This document shows positions 33,901 through 46,614 of a DNA stretch of 64,000 nucleotides, piece by piece (position 1 is the stretch's first letter; each line of letters begins with the position of its first letter). The position numbers and the translations under genes were made by a program. The stretch spans positions 255,793,368 through 255,857,367 of the forward strand of contig OY282560.1 in assembly GCA_958295665.1 (NCBI GenBank), written 5' to 3'. The notes under the pieces were generated by a model, which was not told the DNA's origin, did not search any database, and saw only the letters and a program-made list of their open reading frames with translations. The DNA comes from Tipula vernalis (Eukaryota; Arthropoda; Insecta; Diptera; Tipulidae).

Positions 33901-36900
33901 CTTCTACAACTTGCCGTGTTTCTTAACCGATTGAAGTGAAATTTAGTATGCAAGTTTATATTGGCCCACAAATAGCGTGTACCGAATTTCAATATTATAA
34001 CGTATCTCGTTCCGATTATACGGCTGTTTATATATTCCCATAGCGCTTGGTATAAGAAAATATACGTTTCTTCTACAACTTGCCGTGTTTCTTAACCGAT
34101 TGAAGTGAAATTTAGTATGCAAGTTTATATTGGCCCACAAATGCAAGTTTATATTGGCCCACAAATAGCGTGTACCGAATTTCAATATTATAACTTATCT
34201 CGTTCCGATTATACGGCTATTTATATATTCCCATAGCGCTTGGTATAAGAAAATATACGTTTCTTCTACAACTTGCCGTGTTTTTAAACCGATTGTAGTG
34301 AAATTTAGTATGTAAGTTTATATTGGCCCAAAAATAGCGTGTACCGAATTTCAATATTATAACGTATCTCGTTCCGATTATACGGCTGTTTATATATTCC
34401 CATAGCGCTTGGTATAAGAAAATATACGTTTCTTCTACAACTTGCCGTGTTTCTTAACCGATTGTAGTGAAATTTAGTATGCAAGTTTATATTTGCCCAC
34501 AAATAGCGTGTACCGAATTTCAATATTATAACGTATCTCGTTCCGATTATACGGCTGTTTATATATTCCCATAGCGCTTGGTATAAGAAAATATACGTTT
34601 CTTCTACAACTTGCCGTGTTTCTTAACCGATTGTAGTGAAATTTAGTATGCAAGTTTATATTGGCCCACAAATAGCGTGCACCGAATTTCAATATTATAA
34701 CGTATCTCGTTCCGATTATACGGCTGTTTATATATTCCCATAGCGCTTGGTATAAGAAAATATACGTTTCTTCTACAACTTGCCGTGTTTCTTAACCGAT
34801 TGTAGTGAAATTTAGTATGCAAGTTTATATTGGGCCAAAAATAGCGTGTACCGAATTTCAATATTATAACGTATCTCGTTCCGATTATACGGCTGTTTAT
34901 ATATTCCCATAGCGCTTGGTATAAGAAAATATACGTTTCTTCTACAACTTGCCGTGTTTCTTAACCGATTGAAGTGAAATTTAGTATGCAAGTTTATATT
35001 GGCCCACAAATAGCGTGGACCGAATTTCAATATTATAACGTATCTCGTTCCGATTATACGGCTGTTTATATATTCCCATAGCGCTTGGTATAAGAAAATA
35101 TACGTTTCTTCTACAACTTGCCGTGTTTCTTAACCGATTGTAGTGAAATTTAGTATGCAAGTTTATATTGGCCCACAAATAGCGTGTACCGAATTTCAAT
35201 ATTATAACGTATCTCGTTCCGATTATACGGCTGTTTATATATTCCCATAGCGCTTGGTATAAGAAAATATACGTTTCTTCTACAACTTGCCGTGTTTCTT
35301 AACCGATTGTAGTGAAATTTAGTATGCAAGTTTATATTGGGCCAAAAATAGCGTGTACCGAATTTCAATATTATAACGTATCTCGTTCCGATTATACGGC
35401 TGTTTATATATTCCCATAGCGCTTGGTATAAGAAAATATACGTTTCTTCTACAACTTGCCGTGTTTCTTAACCGATTGTAGTGAAATTTAGTATGCAAGT
35501 TTATATTGGCCCACAAATAGCGTGTACCGAATTTCAATATTATAACTTATCTCGTTCCGATTATACGGCTGTTTATATATTCCCATAGCGCTTGGTATAA
35601 GAAAATATACGTTTCTTCTACAACTTGCCGTGTTTTTAAACCGATTGTAGTGAAATTTAGTATGCAAGTTTATATTGGCCCAAAAATAGCGTGTACCGAA
35701 TTTCAATATTATAACGTATCTCGTTCCGATTATACGGCTGTTTATATATTCCCATAGCGCTTGGTATAAGAAAATATACGTTTCTTCTACAACTTGCCGT
35801 GTTTTTAAACCGATTGTAGTGAAATTTAGTATGCAAGTTTATATTGGCCCACAAATAGCGTGTACCGAATTTCAATATTATAACTTATCTCGTTCCGATT
35901 ATACGGCTATTTATATATTCCCATAGCGCTTGGTATAAGAAAATATACGTTTCTTCTACAACTTGCCGTGTTTTTAAACCGATTGTAGTGAAATTTAGTA
36001 TGTAAGTTTATATTGGCCCAAAAATAGCGTGTACCGAATTTCAATATTATAACGTATCTCGTTCCGATTATACGGCTGTTTATATATTCCCATAGCGCTT
36101 GGTATAAGAAAATATACGTTTCTTCTACAACTTGCCGTGTTTCTTAACCGATTGTAGTGAAATTTAGTATGCAAGTTTATATTTGCCCACAAATAGCGTG
36201 TACCGAATTTCAATATTATAACGTATCTCGTTCCGATTATACGGCTGTTTATATATTCCCATAGCGCTTGGTATAAGAAAATATACGTTTCTTCTACAAC
36301 TTGCCGTGTTTCTTAACCGATTGTAGTGAAATTTAGTATGCAAGTTTATATTGGCCCACAAATAGCGTGTACCGAATTTCAATATTATAACGTATCTCGT
36401 TCCGATTATACGGCTGTTTATATATTCCCATAGCGCTTGGTATAAGAAAATATACGTTTCTTCTACAACTTGCCGTGTTTCTTAACCGATTGTAGTGAAA
36501 TTTAGTATGCAAGTTTATATTGGGCCAAAAATAGCGTGTACCGAATTTCAATATTATAACGTATCTCGTTCCGATTATACGGCTGTTTATATATTCCCAT
36601 AGCGCTTGGTATAAGAAAATATACGTTTCTTCTACAACTTGCCGTGTTTCTTAACCGATTGTAGTGAAATTTAGTATGCAATTTATATTGGGCCAAAAAT
36701 AGCGTGTACCGAATTTCAATATTATAACTTATCTCGTTCCGATTATACGGCTGTTTATATATTCCCATAGCGCTTGGTATAAGAAAATATACGTTTCTTC
36801 TACAACTTGCCGTGTTTCTTAACCGATTGTAGTGAAATTTAGTATGCAAGTTTATATTGGCCCACAAATAGCGTGTACCGAATTTCAATATTATAACTTA

Positions 36901-39900
36901 TCTCGTTCCGATTATACGGCTGTTTATATATTCCCATAGCGCTTGGTATAAGAAAATATACGTTTCTTCTACAACTTGCCGTGTTTTTAAACCGATTGTA
37001 GTGAAATTTAGTATGCAAGTTTATATTGGCCCAAAAATATCGTGTACCGAATTTCAATATTATAACGTATCTCGTTCCGATTATACGGCTGTTTATATAT
37101 TCCCATAGCGCTTGGTATAAGAAAATATACGTTTCTTCTACAACTTGCCGTGTTTCTTAACCGATTGAAGTGAAATTTAGTATGCAAGTTTATATTGGCC
37201 CACAAATAGCGTGTACCGAATTTCAATATTATAACGTATCTCGTTCCGATTATACGGCTGTTTATATATTCCCATAGCGCTTGGTATAAGAAAATATACG
37301 TTTCTTCTACAACTTGCCGTGTTTCTTAACCGATTGTAGTGAAATTTAGTATGCAAGTTTATATTGGCCCACAAATAGCGTGTACCGAATTTCAATATTA
37401 TAACGTATCTCGTTCCGATTATACGGCTGTTTATATATTCCCATAGCGCTTGGTATAAGAAAATATACGTTTCTTCTACAACTTGCCGTGTTTCTTAACC
37501 GATTGAAGTGAAATTTAGTATGCAAGTTTATATTGGCCCACAAATAGCGTGTACCGAATTTCAATATTATAACGTATCTCGTTCCGATTATACGGCTGTT
37601 TATATATTCCCATAGCGCTTGGTATAAGAAAATATACGTTTCTTCTACAACTTGCCGTGTTTCTTAACCGATTGAAGTGAAATTTAGTATGCAAGTTTAT
37701 ATTGGCCCACAAATAGCGTGTACCGAATTTCAATATTATAACGTATCTCGTTCCGATTATACGGCTGTTTATATATTCCCATAGCGAGCGCTTGGTATAA
37801 GAAAATATACGTTTCTTCTACAACTTGCCGTGTTTCTTAACCGATTGTAGTGAAATTTAGTATGCAAGTTTATATTGGGCCAAAAATAGCGTGTACCGAA
37901 TTTCAATATTATAACGTATCTCGTTCCGATTATACGGCTGTTTATATATTCCCATAGCGCTTGGTATAAGAAAATATACGTTTCTTCTACAACTTGCCGT
38001 GTTTCTTAACCGATTGTAGTGAAATTTAGTATGCAATTTATATTGGGCCAAAAATAGCGTGTACCGAATTTCAATATTATAACTTATCTCGTTCCGATTA
38101 TACGGCTGTTTATATATTCCCATAGCGCTTGGTATAAGAAAATATACGTTTCTTCTACAACTTGCCGTGTTTCTTAACCGATTGTAGTGAAATTTAGTAT
38201 GCAAGTTTATATTGGCCCACAAATAGCGTGTACCGAATTTCAATATTATAACTTATCTCGTTCCGATTATACGGCTGTTTATATATTCCCATAGCGCTTG
38301 GTATAAGAAAATATACGTTTCTTCTACAACTTGCCGTGTTTTTAAACCGATTGTAGTGAAATTTAGTATGCAAGTTTATATTGGCCCAAAAATATCGTGT
38401 ACCGAATTTCAATATTATAACGTATCTCGTTCCGATTATACGGCTGTTTATATATTCCCATAGCGCTTGGTATAAGAAAATATACGTTTCTTCTACAACT
38501 TGCCGTGTTTCTTAACCGATTGAAGTGAAATTTAGTATGCAAGTTTATATTGGCCCACAAATAGCGTGTACCGAATTTCAATATTATAACGTATCTCGTT
38601 CCGATTATACGGCTGTTTATATATTCCCATAGCGCTTGGTATAAGAAAATATACGTTTCTTCTACAACTTGCCGTGTTTCTTAACCGATTGTAGTGAAAT
38701 TTAGTATGCAAGTTTATATTGGCCCACAAATAGCGTGTACCGAATTTCAATATTATAACGTATCTCGTTCCGATTATACGGCTGTTTATATATTCCCATA
38801 GCGCTTGGTATAAGAAAATATACGTTTCTTCTACAACTTGCCGTGTTTCTTAACCGATTGAAGTGAAATTTAGTATGCAAGTTTATATTGGCCCACAAAT
38901 AGCGTGTACCGAATTTCAATATTATAACGTATCTCGTTCCGATTATACGGCTGTTTATATATTCCCATAGCGCTTGGTATAAGAAAATATACGTTTCTTC
39001 TACAACTTGCCGTGTTTCTTAACCGATTGTAGTGAAATTTAGTATGCAAGTTTATATTGGCCCACAAATAGCGTGTACCGAATTTCAATATTATAACGTA
39101 TCTCGTTCCGATTATACGGCTGTTTATATATTCCCATAGCGCTTGGTATAAGAAAATATACGTTTCTTCTACAACTTGCCGTGTTTCTTAACCGATTGAA
39201 GTGAAATTTAGTATGCAAGTTTATATTGGCCCACAAATAGCGTGTACCGAATTTCAATATTATAACGTATCTCGTTCCGATTATACGGCTGTTTATATAT
39301 TCCCATAGCGCTTGGTATAAGAAAATATACGTTTCTTCTACAACTTGCCGTGTTTCTTAACCGATTGAAGTGAAATTTAGTATGCAAGTTTATATTGGCC
39401 CACAAATAGCGTGTACCGAATTTCAATATTATAACGTATCTCGTTCCGATTATACGGCTGTTTATATATTCCCATAGCGCTTGGTATAAGAAAATATACG
39501 TTTCTTCTACAACTTGCCGTGTTTCTTAACCGATTGTAGTGAAATTTAGTATGCAAGTTTATATTGGCCCACAAATAGCGTGTACCGAATTTCAATATTA
39601 TAACTTATCTCGTTCCGATTATACGGCTGTTTATATATTCCCATAGCGCTTGGTATAAGAAAATATACGTTTCTTCTACAACTTGCCGTGTTTCTTAACC
39701 GATTGAAGTGAAATTTAGTATGCAAGTTTATATTGGCCCACAAATAGCGTGGACCGAATTTCAATATTATAACGTATCTCGTTCCGATTATACGGCTGTT
39801 TATATATTCCCATAGCGCTTGGTATAAGAAAATATACGTTTCTTCTACAACTTGCCGTGTTTCTTAACCGATTGTAGTGAAATTTAGTATGCAAGTTTAT

Positions 39901-42900
39901 ATTGGCCCACAAATAGCGTGTACCGAATTTCAATATTATAACGTATCTCGTTCCGATTATACGGCTGTTTATATATTCCCATAGCGCTTGGTATAAGAAA
40001 ATATACGTTTCTTCTACAACTTGCCGTGTTTCTTAACCGATTGTAGTGAAATTTAGTATGCAAGTTTATATTGGGCCAAAAATAGCGTGTACCGAATTTC
40101 AATATTATAACGTATCTCGTTCCGATTATACGGCTGTTTATATATTCCCATAGCGCTTGGTATAAGAAAATATACGTTTCTTCTACAACTTGCCGTGTTT
40201 CTTAACCGATTGTAGTGAAATTTAGTATGCAAGTTTATATTGGCCCACAAATAGCGTGTACCGAATTTCAATATTATAACTTATCTCGTTCCGATTATAC
40301 GGCTGTTTATATATTCCCATAGCGCTTGGTATAAGAAAATATACGTTTCTTCTACAACTTGCCGTGTTTTTAAACCGATTGTAGTGAAATTTAGTATGCA
40401 AGTTTATATTGGCCCAAAAATAGCGTGTACCGAATTTCAATATTATAACGTATCTCGTTCCGATTATACGGCTGTTTATATATTCCCATAGCGCTTGGTA
40501 TAAGAAAATATACGTTTCTTCTACAACTTGCCGTGTTTTTAAACCGATTGTAGTGAAATTTAGTATGCAAGTTTATATTGGCCCACAAATAGCGTGTACC
40601 GAATTTCAATATTATAACTTATCTCGTTCCGATTATACGGCTATTTATATATTCCCATAGCGCTTGGTATAAGAAAATATACGTTTCTTCTACAACTTGC
40701 CGTGTTTTTAAACCGATTGTAGTGAAATTTAGTATGTAAGTTTATATTGGCCCAAAAATAGCGTGTACCGAATTTCAATATTATAACGTATCTCGTTCCG
40801 ATTATACGGCTGTTTATATATTCCCATAGCGCTTGGTATAAGAAAATATACGTTTCTTCTACAACTTGCCGTGTTTCTTAACCGATTGTAGTGAAATTTA
40901 GTATGCAAGTTTATATTGGCCCACAAATAGCGTGTACCGAATTTCAATATTATAACGTATCTCGTTCCGATTATACGGCTGTTTATATATTCCCATAGCG
41001 CTTGGTATAAGAAAATATACGTTTCTTCTACAACTTGCCGTGTTTCTTAACCGATTGTAGTGAAATTTAGTATGCAAGTTTATATTGGCCCACAAATAGC
41101 GTGTACCGAATTTCAATATTATAACGTATCTCGTTCCGATTATACGGCTGTTTATATATTCCCATAGCGCTTGGTATAAGAAAATATACGTTTCTTCTAC
41201 AACTTGCCGTGTTTCTTAACCGATTGTAGTGAAATTTAGTATGCAAGTTTATATTGGGCCAAAAATAGCGTGTACCGAATTTCAATATTATAACGTATCT
41301 CGTTCCGATTATACGGCTGTTTATATATTCCCATAGCGCTTGGTATAAGAAAATATACGTTTCTTCTACAACTTGCCGTGTTTCTTAACCGATTGTAGTG
41401 AAATTTAGTATGCAATTTATATTGGGCCAAAAATAGCGTGTACCGAATTTCAATATTATAACTTATCTCGTTCCGATTATACGGCTGTTTATATATTCCC
41501 ATAGCGCTTGGTATAAGAAAATATACGTTTCTTCTACAACTTGCCGTGTTTCTTAACCGATTGTAGTGAAATTTAGTATGCAAGTTTATATTGGCCCACA
41601 AATAGCGTGTACCGAATTTCAATATTATAACTTATCTCGTTCCGATTATACGGCTGTTTATATATTCCCATAGCGCTTGGTATAAGAAAATATACGTTTC
41701 TTCTACAACTTGCCGTGTTTTTAAACCGATTGTAGTGAAATTTAGTATGCAAGTTTATATTGGCCCAAAAATATCGTGTACCGAATTTCAATATTATAAC
41801 GTATCTCGTTCCGATTATACGGCTGTTTATATATTCCCATAGCGCTTGGTATAAGAAAATATACGTTTCTTCTACAACTTGCCGTGTTTCTTAACCGATT
41901 GAAGTGAAATTTAGTATGCAAGTTTATATTGGCCCACAAATAGCGTGTACCGAATTTCAATATTATAACGTATCTCGTTCCGATTATACGGCTGTTTATA
42001 TATTCCCATAGCGCTTGGTATAAGAAAATATACGTTTCTTCTACAACTTGCCGTGTTTCTTAACCGATTGTAGTGAAATTTAGTATGCAAGTTTATATTG
42101 GCCCACAAATAGCGTGTACCGAATTTCAATATTATAACGTATCTCGTTCCGATTATACGGCTGTTTATATATTCCCATAGCGCTTGGTATAAGAAAATAT
42201 ACGTTTCTTCTACAACTTGCCGTGTTTCTTAACCGATTGAAGTGAAATTTAGTATGCAAGTTTATATTGGCCCACAAATAGCGTGTACCGAATTTCAATA
42301 TTATAACGTATCTCGTTCCGATTATACGGCTGTTTATATATTCCCATAGCGCTTGGTATAAGAAAATATACGTTTCTTCTACAACTTGCCGTGTTTCTTA
42401 ACCGATTGTAGTGAAATTTAGTATGCAAGTTTATATTGGCCCACAAATAGCGTGTACCGAATTTCAATATTATAACGTATCTCGTTCCGATTATACGGCT
42501 GTTTATATATTCCCATAGCGCTTGGTATAAGAAAATATACGTTTCTTCTACAACTTGCCGTGTTTCTTAACCGATTGAAGTGAAATTTAGTATGCAAGTT
42601 TATATTGGCCCACAAATAGCGTGTACCGAATTTCAATATTATAACGTATCTCGTTCCGATTATACGGCTGTTTATATATTCCCATAGCGCTTGGTATAAG
42701 AAAATATACGTTTCTTCTACAACTTGCCGTGTTTCTTAACCGATTGAAGTGAAATTTAGTATGCAAGTTTATATTGGCCCACAAATAGCGTGTACCGAAT
42801 TTCAATATTATAACGTATCTCGTTCCGATTATACGGCTGTTTATATATTCCCATAGCGCTTGGTATAAGAAAATATACGTTTCTTCTACAACTTGCCGTG

Positions 42901-43308
42901 TTTCTTAACCGATTGAAGTGAAATTTAGTATGCAAGTTTATATTAGCCCAAAAATAGCGTGTACCGAATTTCAATATTATAACTTATCTCGTTCCGATTA
43001 TACGGCTGTTTATATATTCCCATAGCGCTTGGTATAAGAAAATATACGTTTCTTCTACAACTTGCCGTGTTTCTTAACCGATTGTAGTGAAATTTAGTAT
43101 GCAAGTTTATATTGGCCCACAAATAGCGTGTACCGAATTTCAATATTATAACGTATCTCGTTCCGATTATACGGCTGTTTATATATTCCCATAGCGCTTG
43201 GTATAAGAAAATATACGTTTCTTCTACAACTTGCCGTGTTTCTTAACCGATTGAAGTGAAATTTAGTATGCAAGTTTATATTAGCCCAAAAATAGCGTGT
43301 ACCGAATT
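21977..43308. repeat. 169-bp satellite array, about 126 copies
   Basis: A head-to-tail array of 21,332 bp has a strict 169-bp period (126.2 units). Landmarks in each unit are GTGTACCGAATTTCAATATT, TCTCGTTCCGATTATACGG, CCCATAGCGCTTGGTATAAG and AACTTGCCGTGTTTCTTAAC. Units differ at a few recurrent sites (GATTGAAG/GATTGTAG, GTGTACC/GTGGACC, GCCCACAAA/GCCCAAAAA, AACGTATC/AACTTATC, TTTCTTAACC/TTTTTAAACC), so the array is well homogenised. Small indels are rare: an extra 24 bp at about 34141, 4 bp at about 37787, and 2-bp losses near 36681, 38036 and 41415. Variant patterns are shared over long distances, showing internal block duplications. Each unit has a minus-strand frame of about 72 codons, but 169 is not a multiple of three, so successive frames overlap by 50 nt and no continuous protein exists. 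The unit is close to nucleosome-repeat length. Confidence 0.98.
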
Positions 43309-43390
43309 TATGTAATGATCAAAATATTGGGATAGGTCATAGTCATATGCGAATCATGTGTCCGAATATTTTGTTTATTTTATTTGTCAA
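43309..43390 (+). repeat. 82-bp direct repeat bordering the satellite, right
   Basis: This is the direct copy of 21864-21945. It starts within the monomer sequence GTGTACCGAATTTATG, so the array stops abruptly mid-unit. Its last 19 bp (TGTTTATTTTATTTGTCAA) are repeated at 43394-43412. Confidence 0.85.
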
Positions 43391-43499
43391 GGTTGTTTAT
43401 TTTATTTGTCAACAACGTATTGATGGACAGAAATGTTAGGTATAACTACATTTTCAGCATGACTCTTGTTAATCACGGCGAGGACTATAATAACAATAT

Positions 43500-43740
43500 T
43501 TGAACGCGGTGACCTCTCGCTTGCTAAACATATTTTACCTAACAACAGTTAATAATATTGTAAATCAACAACAAATGGAAAACGATATACGAAACATTAC
43601 AATTTTCTTTATGTTGGTATCAACACAATAGAAATGTAAACAAAATCAGCTGATGTATTATTATTTTGACTGCAAGAAAGCGTAGAAAGACGAAACCATT
43701 TCAACCATATGATTTTACTGTTAGTACATTAAAAACCAAA
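43500..43740 (-). repeat. Inverted-repeat arm, right copy
   Basis: This is the inverse of 20655-20960. Similarity fades at about 43743 outward and about 43480 inward. Confidence 0.8.
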
Positions 43741-44370
43741 TATGTACATAAAGAAACTGTTTATCCCTTTCTAACTGCACTGTTTAAGTGCAACCCGTCT
43801 TTGTTCTTCACAGGATAACAAAAATATAAAATTTATTTGGATTTTTTGATTTGTGAAGATCAAGTTCAAGTCGAAATAAAACACAATACTACTAAAGTAG
43901 AAACATCTACAATACCAAAAACAAATATGATAGTATGCAGAGAACAACATTAATGTGAAACGTTGCCAGTTTAAATATATATAGTACATATTTTTCATTT
44001 GGTTATTTGATTTTAGTGTTTGAAAAATTGGAAATGCATTTCTTAATCGAATAATCACAAGGCCAAACTAGCAGTTTGTATTTTTGTAGTCGATGAATGC
44101 CATTTATATTTATTGTTTTTAAGGTAAATGTTTGGAAACCCCTAGCTGAATTTTACATCCAACTGGGTATATGAGAAAGACAATTTTTAAAAAATCTAAA
44201 TTTGAACTTAAAATTTGTTTGTAATAAGTCATTAAACAAAATAGTTTTTTATGAAAATATTTTGTTGTAATAACCCAAACAACATTTTAAATAAATGTCA
44301 AATTAGCGGCGTCTATGTGGTTGCAAAAAATTATAAATACGAAGAGAAGCGAAGTCAGGCGTAGAGCGCA
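43741..44370. other. Non-coding DNA
   Basis: AT-rich. The minus-strand frame at 43771-44058 has no recognisable protein character. Nothing else seen. Confidence 0.35.
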
Positions 44371-44692
44371 ACTTACTTTGGTCACAAGTATAAAAATGAA
44401 AATGCAAATTATGCTCAAAATAAAAACCGAAAATAATGTTTTTTTTACTTTTATCAATTGACATTAAAGATTAAATAAAAAAACCAAACAAAAATTTCAA
44501 AATTATTACTAGAATAATTCAATACAAACAAAAACTTGGTTTGAAACTATTCATTCCAGAATGAAAATACACGGCATTGTTGTTGTAAAATTCCCAAAGT
44601 AAGACTACATATGTGTTTGGGGTATTACTTTGAGAATTTTACAGCAACAATGCCGTGTATTTTCATTCCGGAATGAATTTCCTGCTATAATT
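44371..44692. repeat. Foldback element, copy 2 (incomplete)
   Basis: It starts CTTACTTTGGTCACAAG and carries the left arm of the 17768 family (TGCAAATTATGCTCAAAAT, TTTGAAACTATTCATTCC). It then reverses around AATGCCGTGTATTTTCATTC near 44650. It abuts the next copy directly. Confidence 0.7.
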
Positions 44693-45175
44693 GCGGTCTT
44701 ACTTTGGTAACAGGAATAGTAATTGGTATAAAATAAAAATGCAAATTATGCTCAAAATAAAAACCAAATTATTTTTTTTTTATCAGTTGGCCTTAAAAAT
44801 TAAATAAAATAACAGTAAAATGTTTCAAAATTATTGCTAGAATAATTCTATACATACTAACAAAAACTTGGTTTGAAAATATTCACTTCGTAATGACGAA
44901 ATACACGGCATTGTTGTTGTAAAATTCCCAAAGTAAATTAGACTACATTGTAGTCTTATTTTGGGAATTTTACAACAACAATGCCGTGTATTTTCATTCC
45001 TAAATGACTATAGTTTCAAACAAAGTTCTCGTTGGTATAAAATTATTCTAGCAATAATTTTGAAAATTTTTATTGTTTTTTTATTTAATTTTTAATGTTA
45101 ATTGATAAAAATAAAAAGAAATTTTTTTTCCTTTTTTATTTGTACTATAATTTGCATTTTTATTTTTATACCAAT
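44693..45175. repeat. Foldback element, copy 3, interrupted at its right end
   Basis: A palindrome of about 510 bp beginning GCGGTCTTACTTTGG. The last 30 bp or so (AATAACTATTCCAGTG...) lie at 45657-45686, beyond a 481-bp insertion. The centre contains TAGACTACATTGTAGTCTTA. Confidence 0.75.
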
Positions 45176-45656
45176 GAGTACGTTTATGCTTAGGGTTCAA
45201 CCTGGTTTGAACCTAGGTTATCTTTTACTATAAACGGAGTCGAGTCATTTTGTAGTTAACTCGACTCGACCTAAAAAAATTCTAGGGTCGAGTCGAGTTA
45301 ACTCTAAAATCATCCACTATAAACGGAGTCGAGTCGAAAAATAAAAACAACAAAAAATAATAATAAAAAGACACCATTTTGATTTCTTAATTCGTGTGCG
45401 CATCTCCGATTTTTGTGTTTCTGTAATTTTGTATACTGCAAACTTGTAAAATAAATTGCTTTAATCATAATTTTAATAATCATAATTTTTATTGAAAATA
45501 AAAATTATGATTTTTTTTTTGACGTTTCTGACTCGGTTTCAACCTAGTTTCGACTCGACTACGATTTGACTCTGCAGTATAAACGCTAAAAAAGATAACT
45601 ACAAGATGATCCAAAGTTAACTAAAAGATGACTCGACTCTGAGCATAAACGTATTC
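45176..45656. mobile_element. 481-bp MITE with 3-bp target duplication
   Basis: It begins GAGTACGTTTATGCT and ends AGCATAAACGTATTC, 15-bp inverted ends with one mismatch. It is flanked by AAT on both sides (45173-45175 and 45657-45659), and removing it restores the ACCAATAACTATTCC seen in the sister foldback copy. A 3-bp duplication fits PIF/Harbinger-type elements. The interior holds repeated GTCGAGTCGAGTTAACTC and TATAAACGGAGTCGAGTC boxes in both orientations and has no ORF. Confidence 0.75.
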
Positions 45657-45686
45657 AATAACTATTCCAGTGATCAAAGTGACGAC

Positions 45687-46260
45687 ACATATGTATAACT
45701 ATGCTCATGAATGGCGTATTTAATAATTAAAAATCAATGTATAGGGATTTTGGTTTTACTAATAAGTTAATTGGTATTCGGTGGTATAATTGGTATAATA
45801 AACTATTATACAAAACAACTTCGGATTTATATGCCTAATTGGCTAGTCGAGTTGAGTTTAATCTAGGTTGAACAGTTCAATGTTTGACTACATTTATGTT
45901 GTTTTCGATTGACCAAAAAATACTAAACTCATACTGGCTTTACAGCGTAGCAAATACCACCGTAGATACCATAATAGCAAAATAGTATAATACTATTTTA
46001 CTATCTACCATAGTCGGTTTCTCACCGCCAAAAATATACATAAAATCAGAAAATTAATGTCGAATTCTTTTGTGATGTGAAAAGTACATGAAACCAAAAT
46101 TTATACAGTTTTGTGTTTGTATTGGTAATATAAAATATTTGACGTTTAAAAAATTTCGAATCGATTTTTGTAGGGTTTAGTCGAATGCTTTATTGATTCA
46201 ACAATTAAAATTAACAGAACAATCGTTTTACGATTCAAACCCGAGGCGCAAGAAACTATT
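45687..46260. other. Non-coding DNA
   Basis: AT-rich. A small palindrome sits at about 45965-46015 (AAAATAGTATAATACTATTTT core). No gene. Confidence 0.4.
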
Positions 46261-46513
46261 GCCGTCTTACTTTGGTCACAAGAATATTTATTGGTATACA
46301 AATGAAAATGCAAATTATACTCAAAATAAAAACCGAAAATAATTTTCTTTTTATTTTTATCAATTGACATTAAAAATTAAATAAAAAACAAAAATAAAAT
46401 TTCAAAATTATTACTAGAATAATTCTATACCAACAAAAATTGGTTTGAAACTATTCATTCCGGAATGAAAATACACGGCATTGTTGTTGTAAAATTCCCA
46501 AAGTAAGACTACA
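46261..46513 (+). repeat. Foldback element, copy 4 (one arm)
   Basis: It starts GCCGTCTTACTTTGGTCAC and runs through one arm to GTAAAATTCCCAAAGTAAG, then meets the gene X exon fragment. The other arm is missing. Confidence 0.75.
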
Positions 46514-46614
46514 CTTGTTCTGTTAATTTGTCAAAAACTGTTGAGTATTCCCGATGGAAAAATGACATATCGTTATTATCGCGTCCAATTGTTGTTAATG
46601 CTAAAAATAATATA
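46514..46614 (-). pseudogene. Inverted exon fragment of host gene X
   Basis: About 100 bp on the minus strand match 19822-19921 with only one or two differences. It encodes part of the last exon (ILFLALTTIGRD through STVFDKLTEQ). It lies directly beside a foldback arm. Beyond it, CCAATTTTTTGACGTCTTGA is the inverse of sequence near 18303-18322. The right arm of the giant element therefore carries an inverted copy of parts of the left arm. Confidence 0.85.

Noticed and set aside
21935..43143. More than 120 similar minus-strand frames of about 72 codons spaced 169 bp apart, resembling a peptide gene family
   Set aside because: They arise because one monomer happens to lack stops in one frame. 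Since 169 is not a multiple of three, each frame ends 50 nt into the next unit, and variants change codons without any sign of purifying selection. There is no start context or promoter.
21977..43308. CRISPR-like repeat array
   Set aside because: The repeats are contiguous 169-bp units with no unique spacers, no cas genes, and the genome is clearly eukaryotic.
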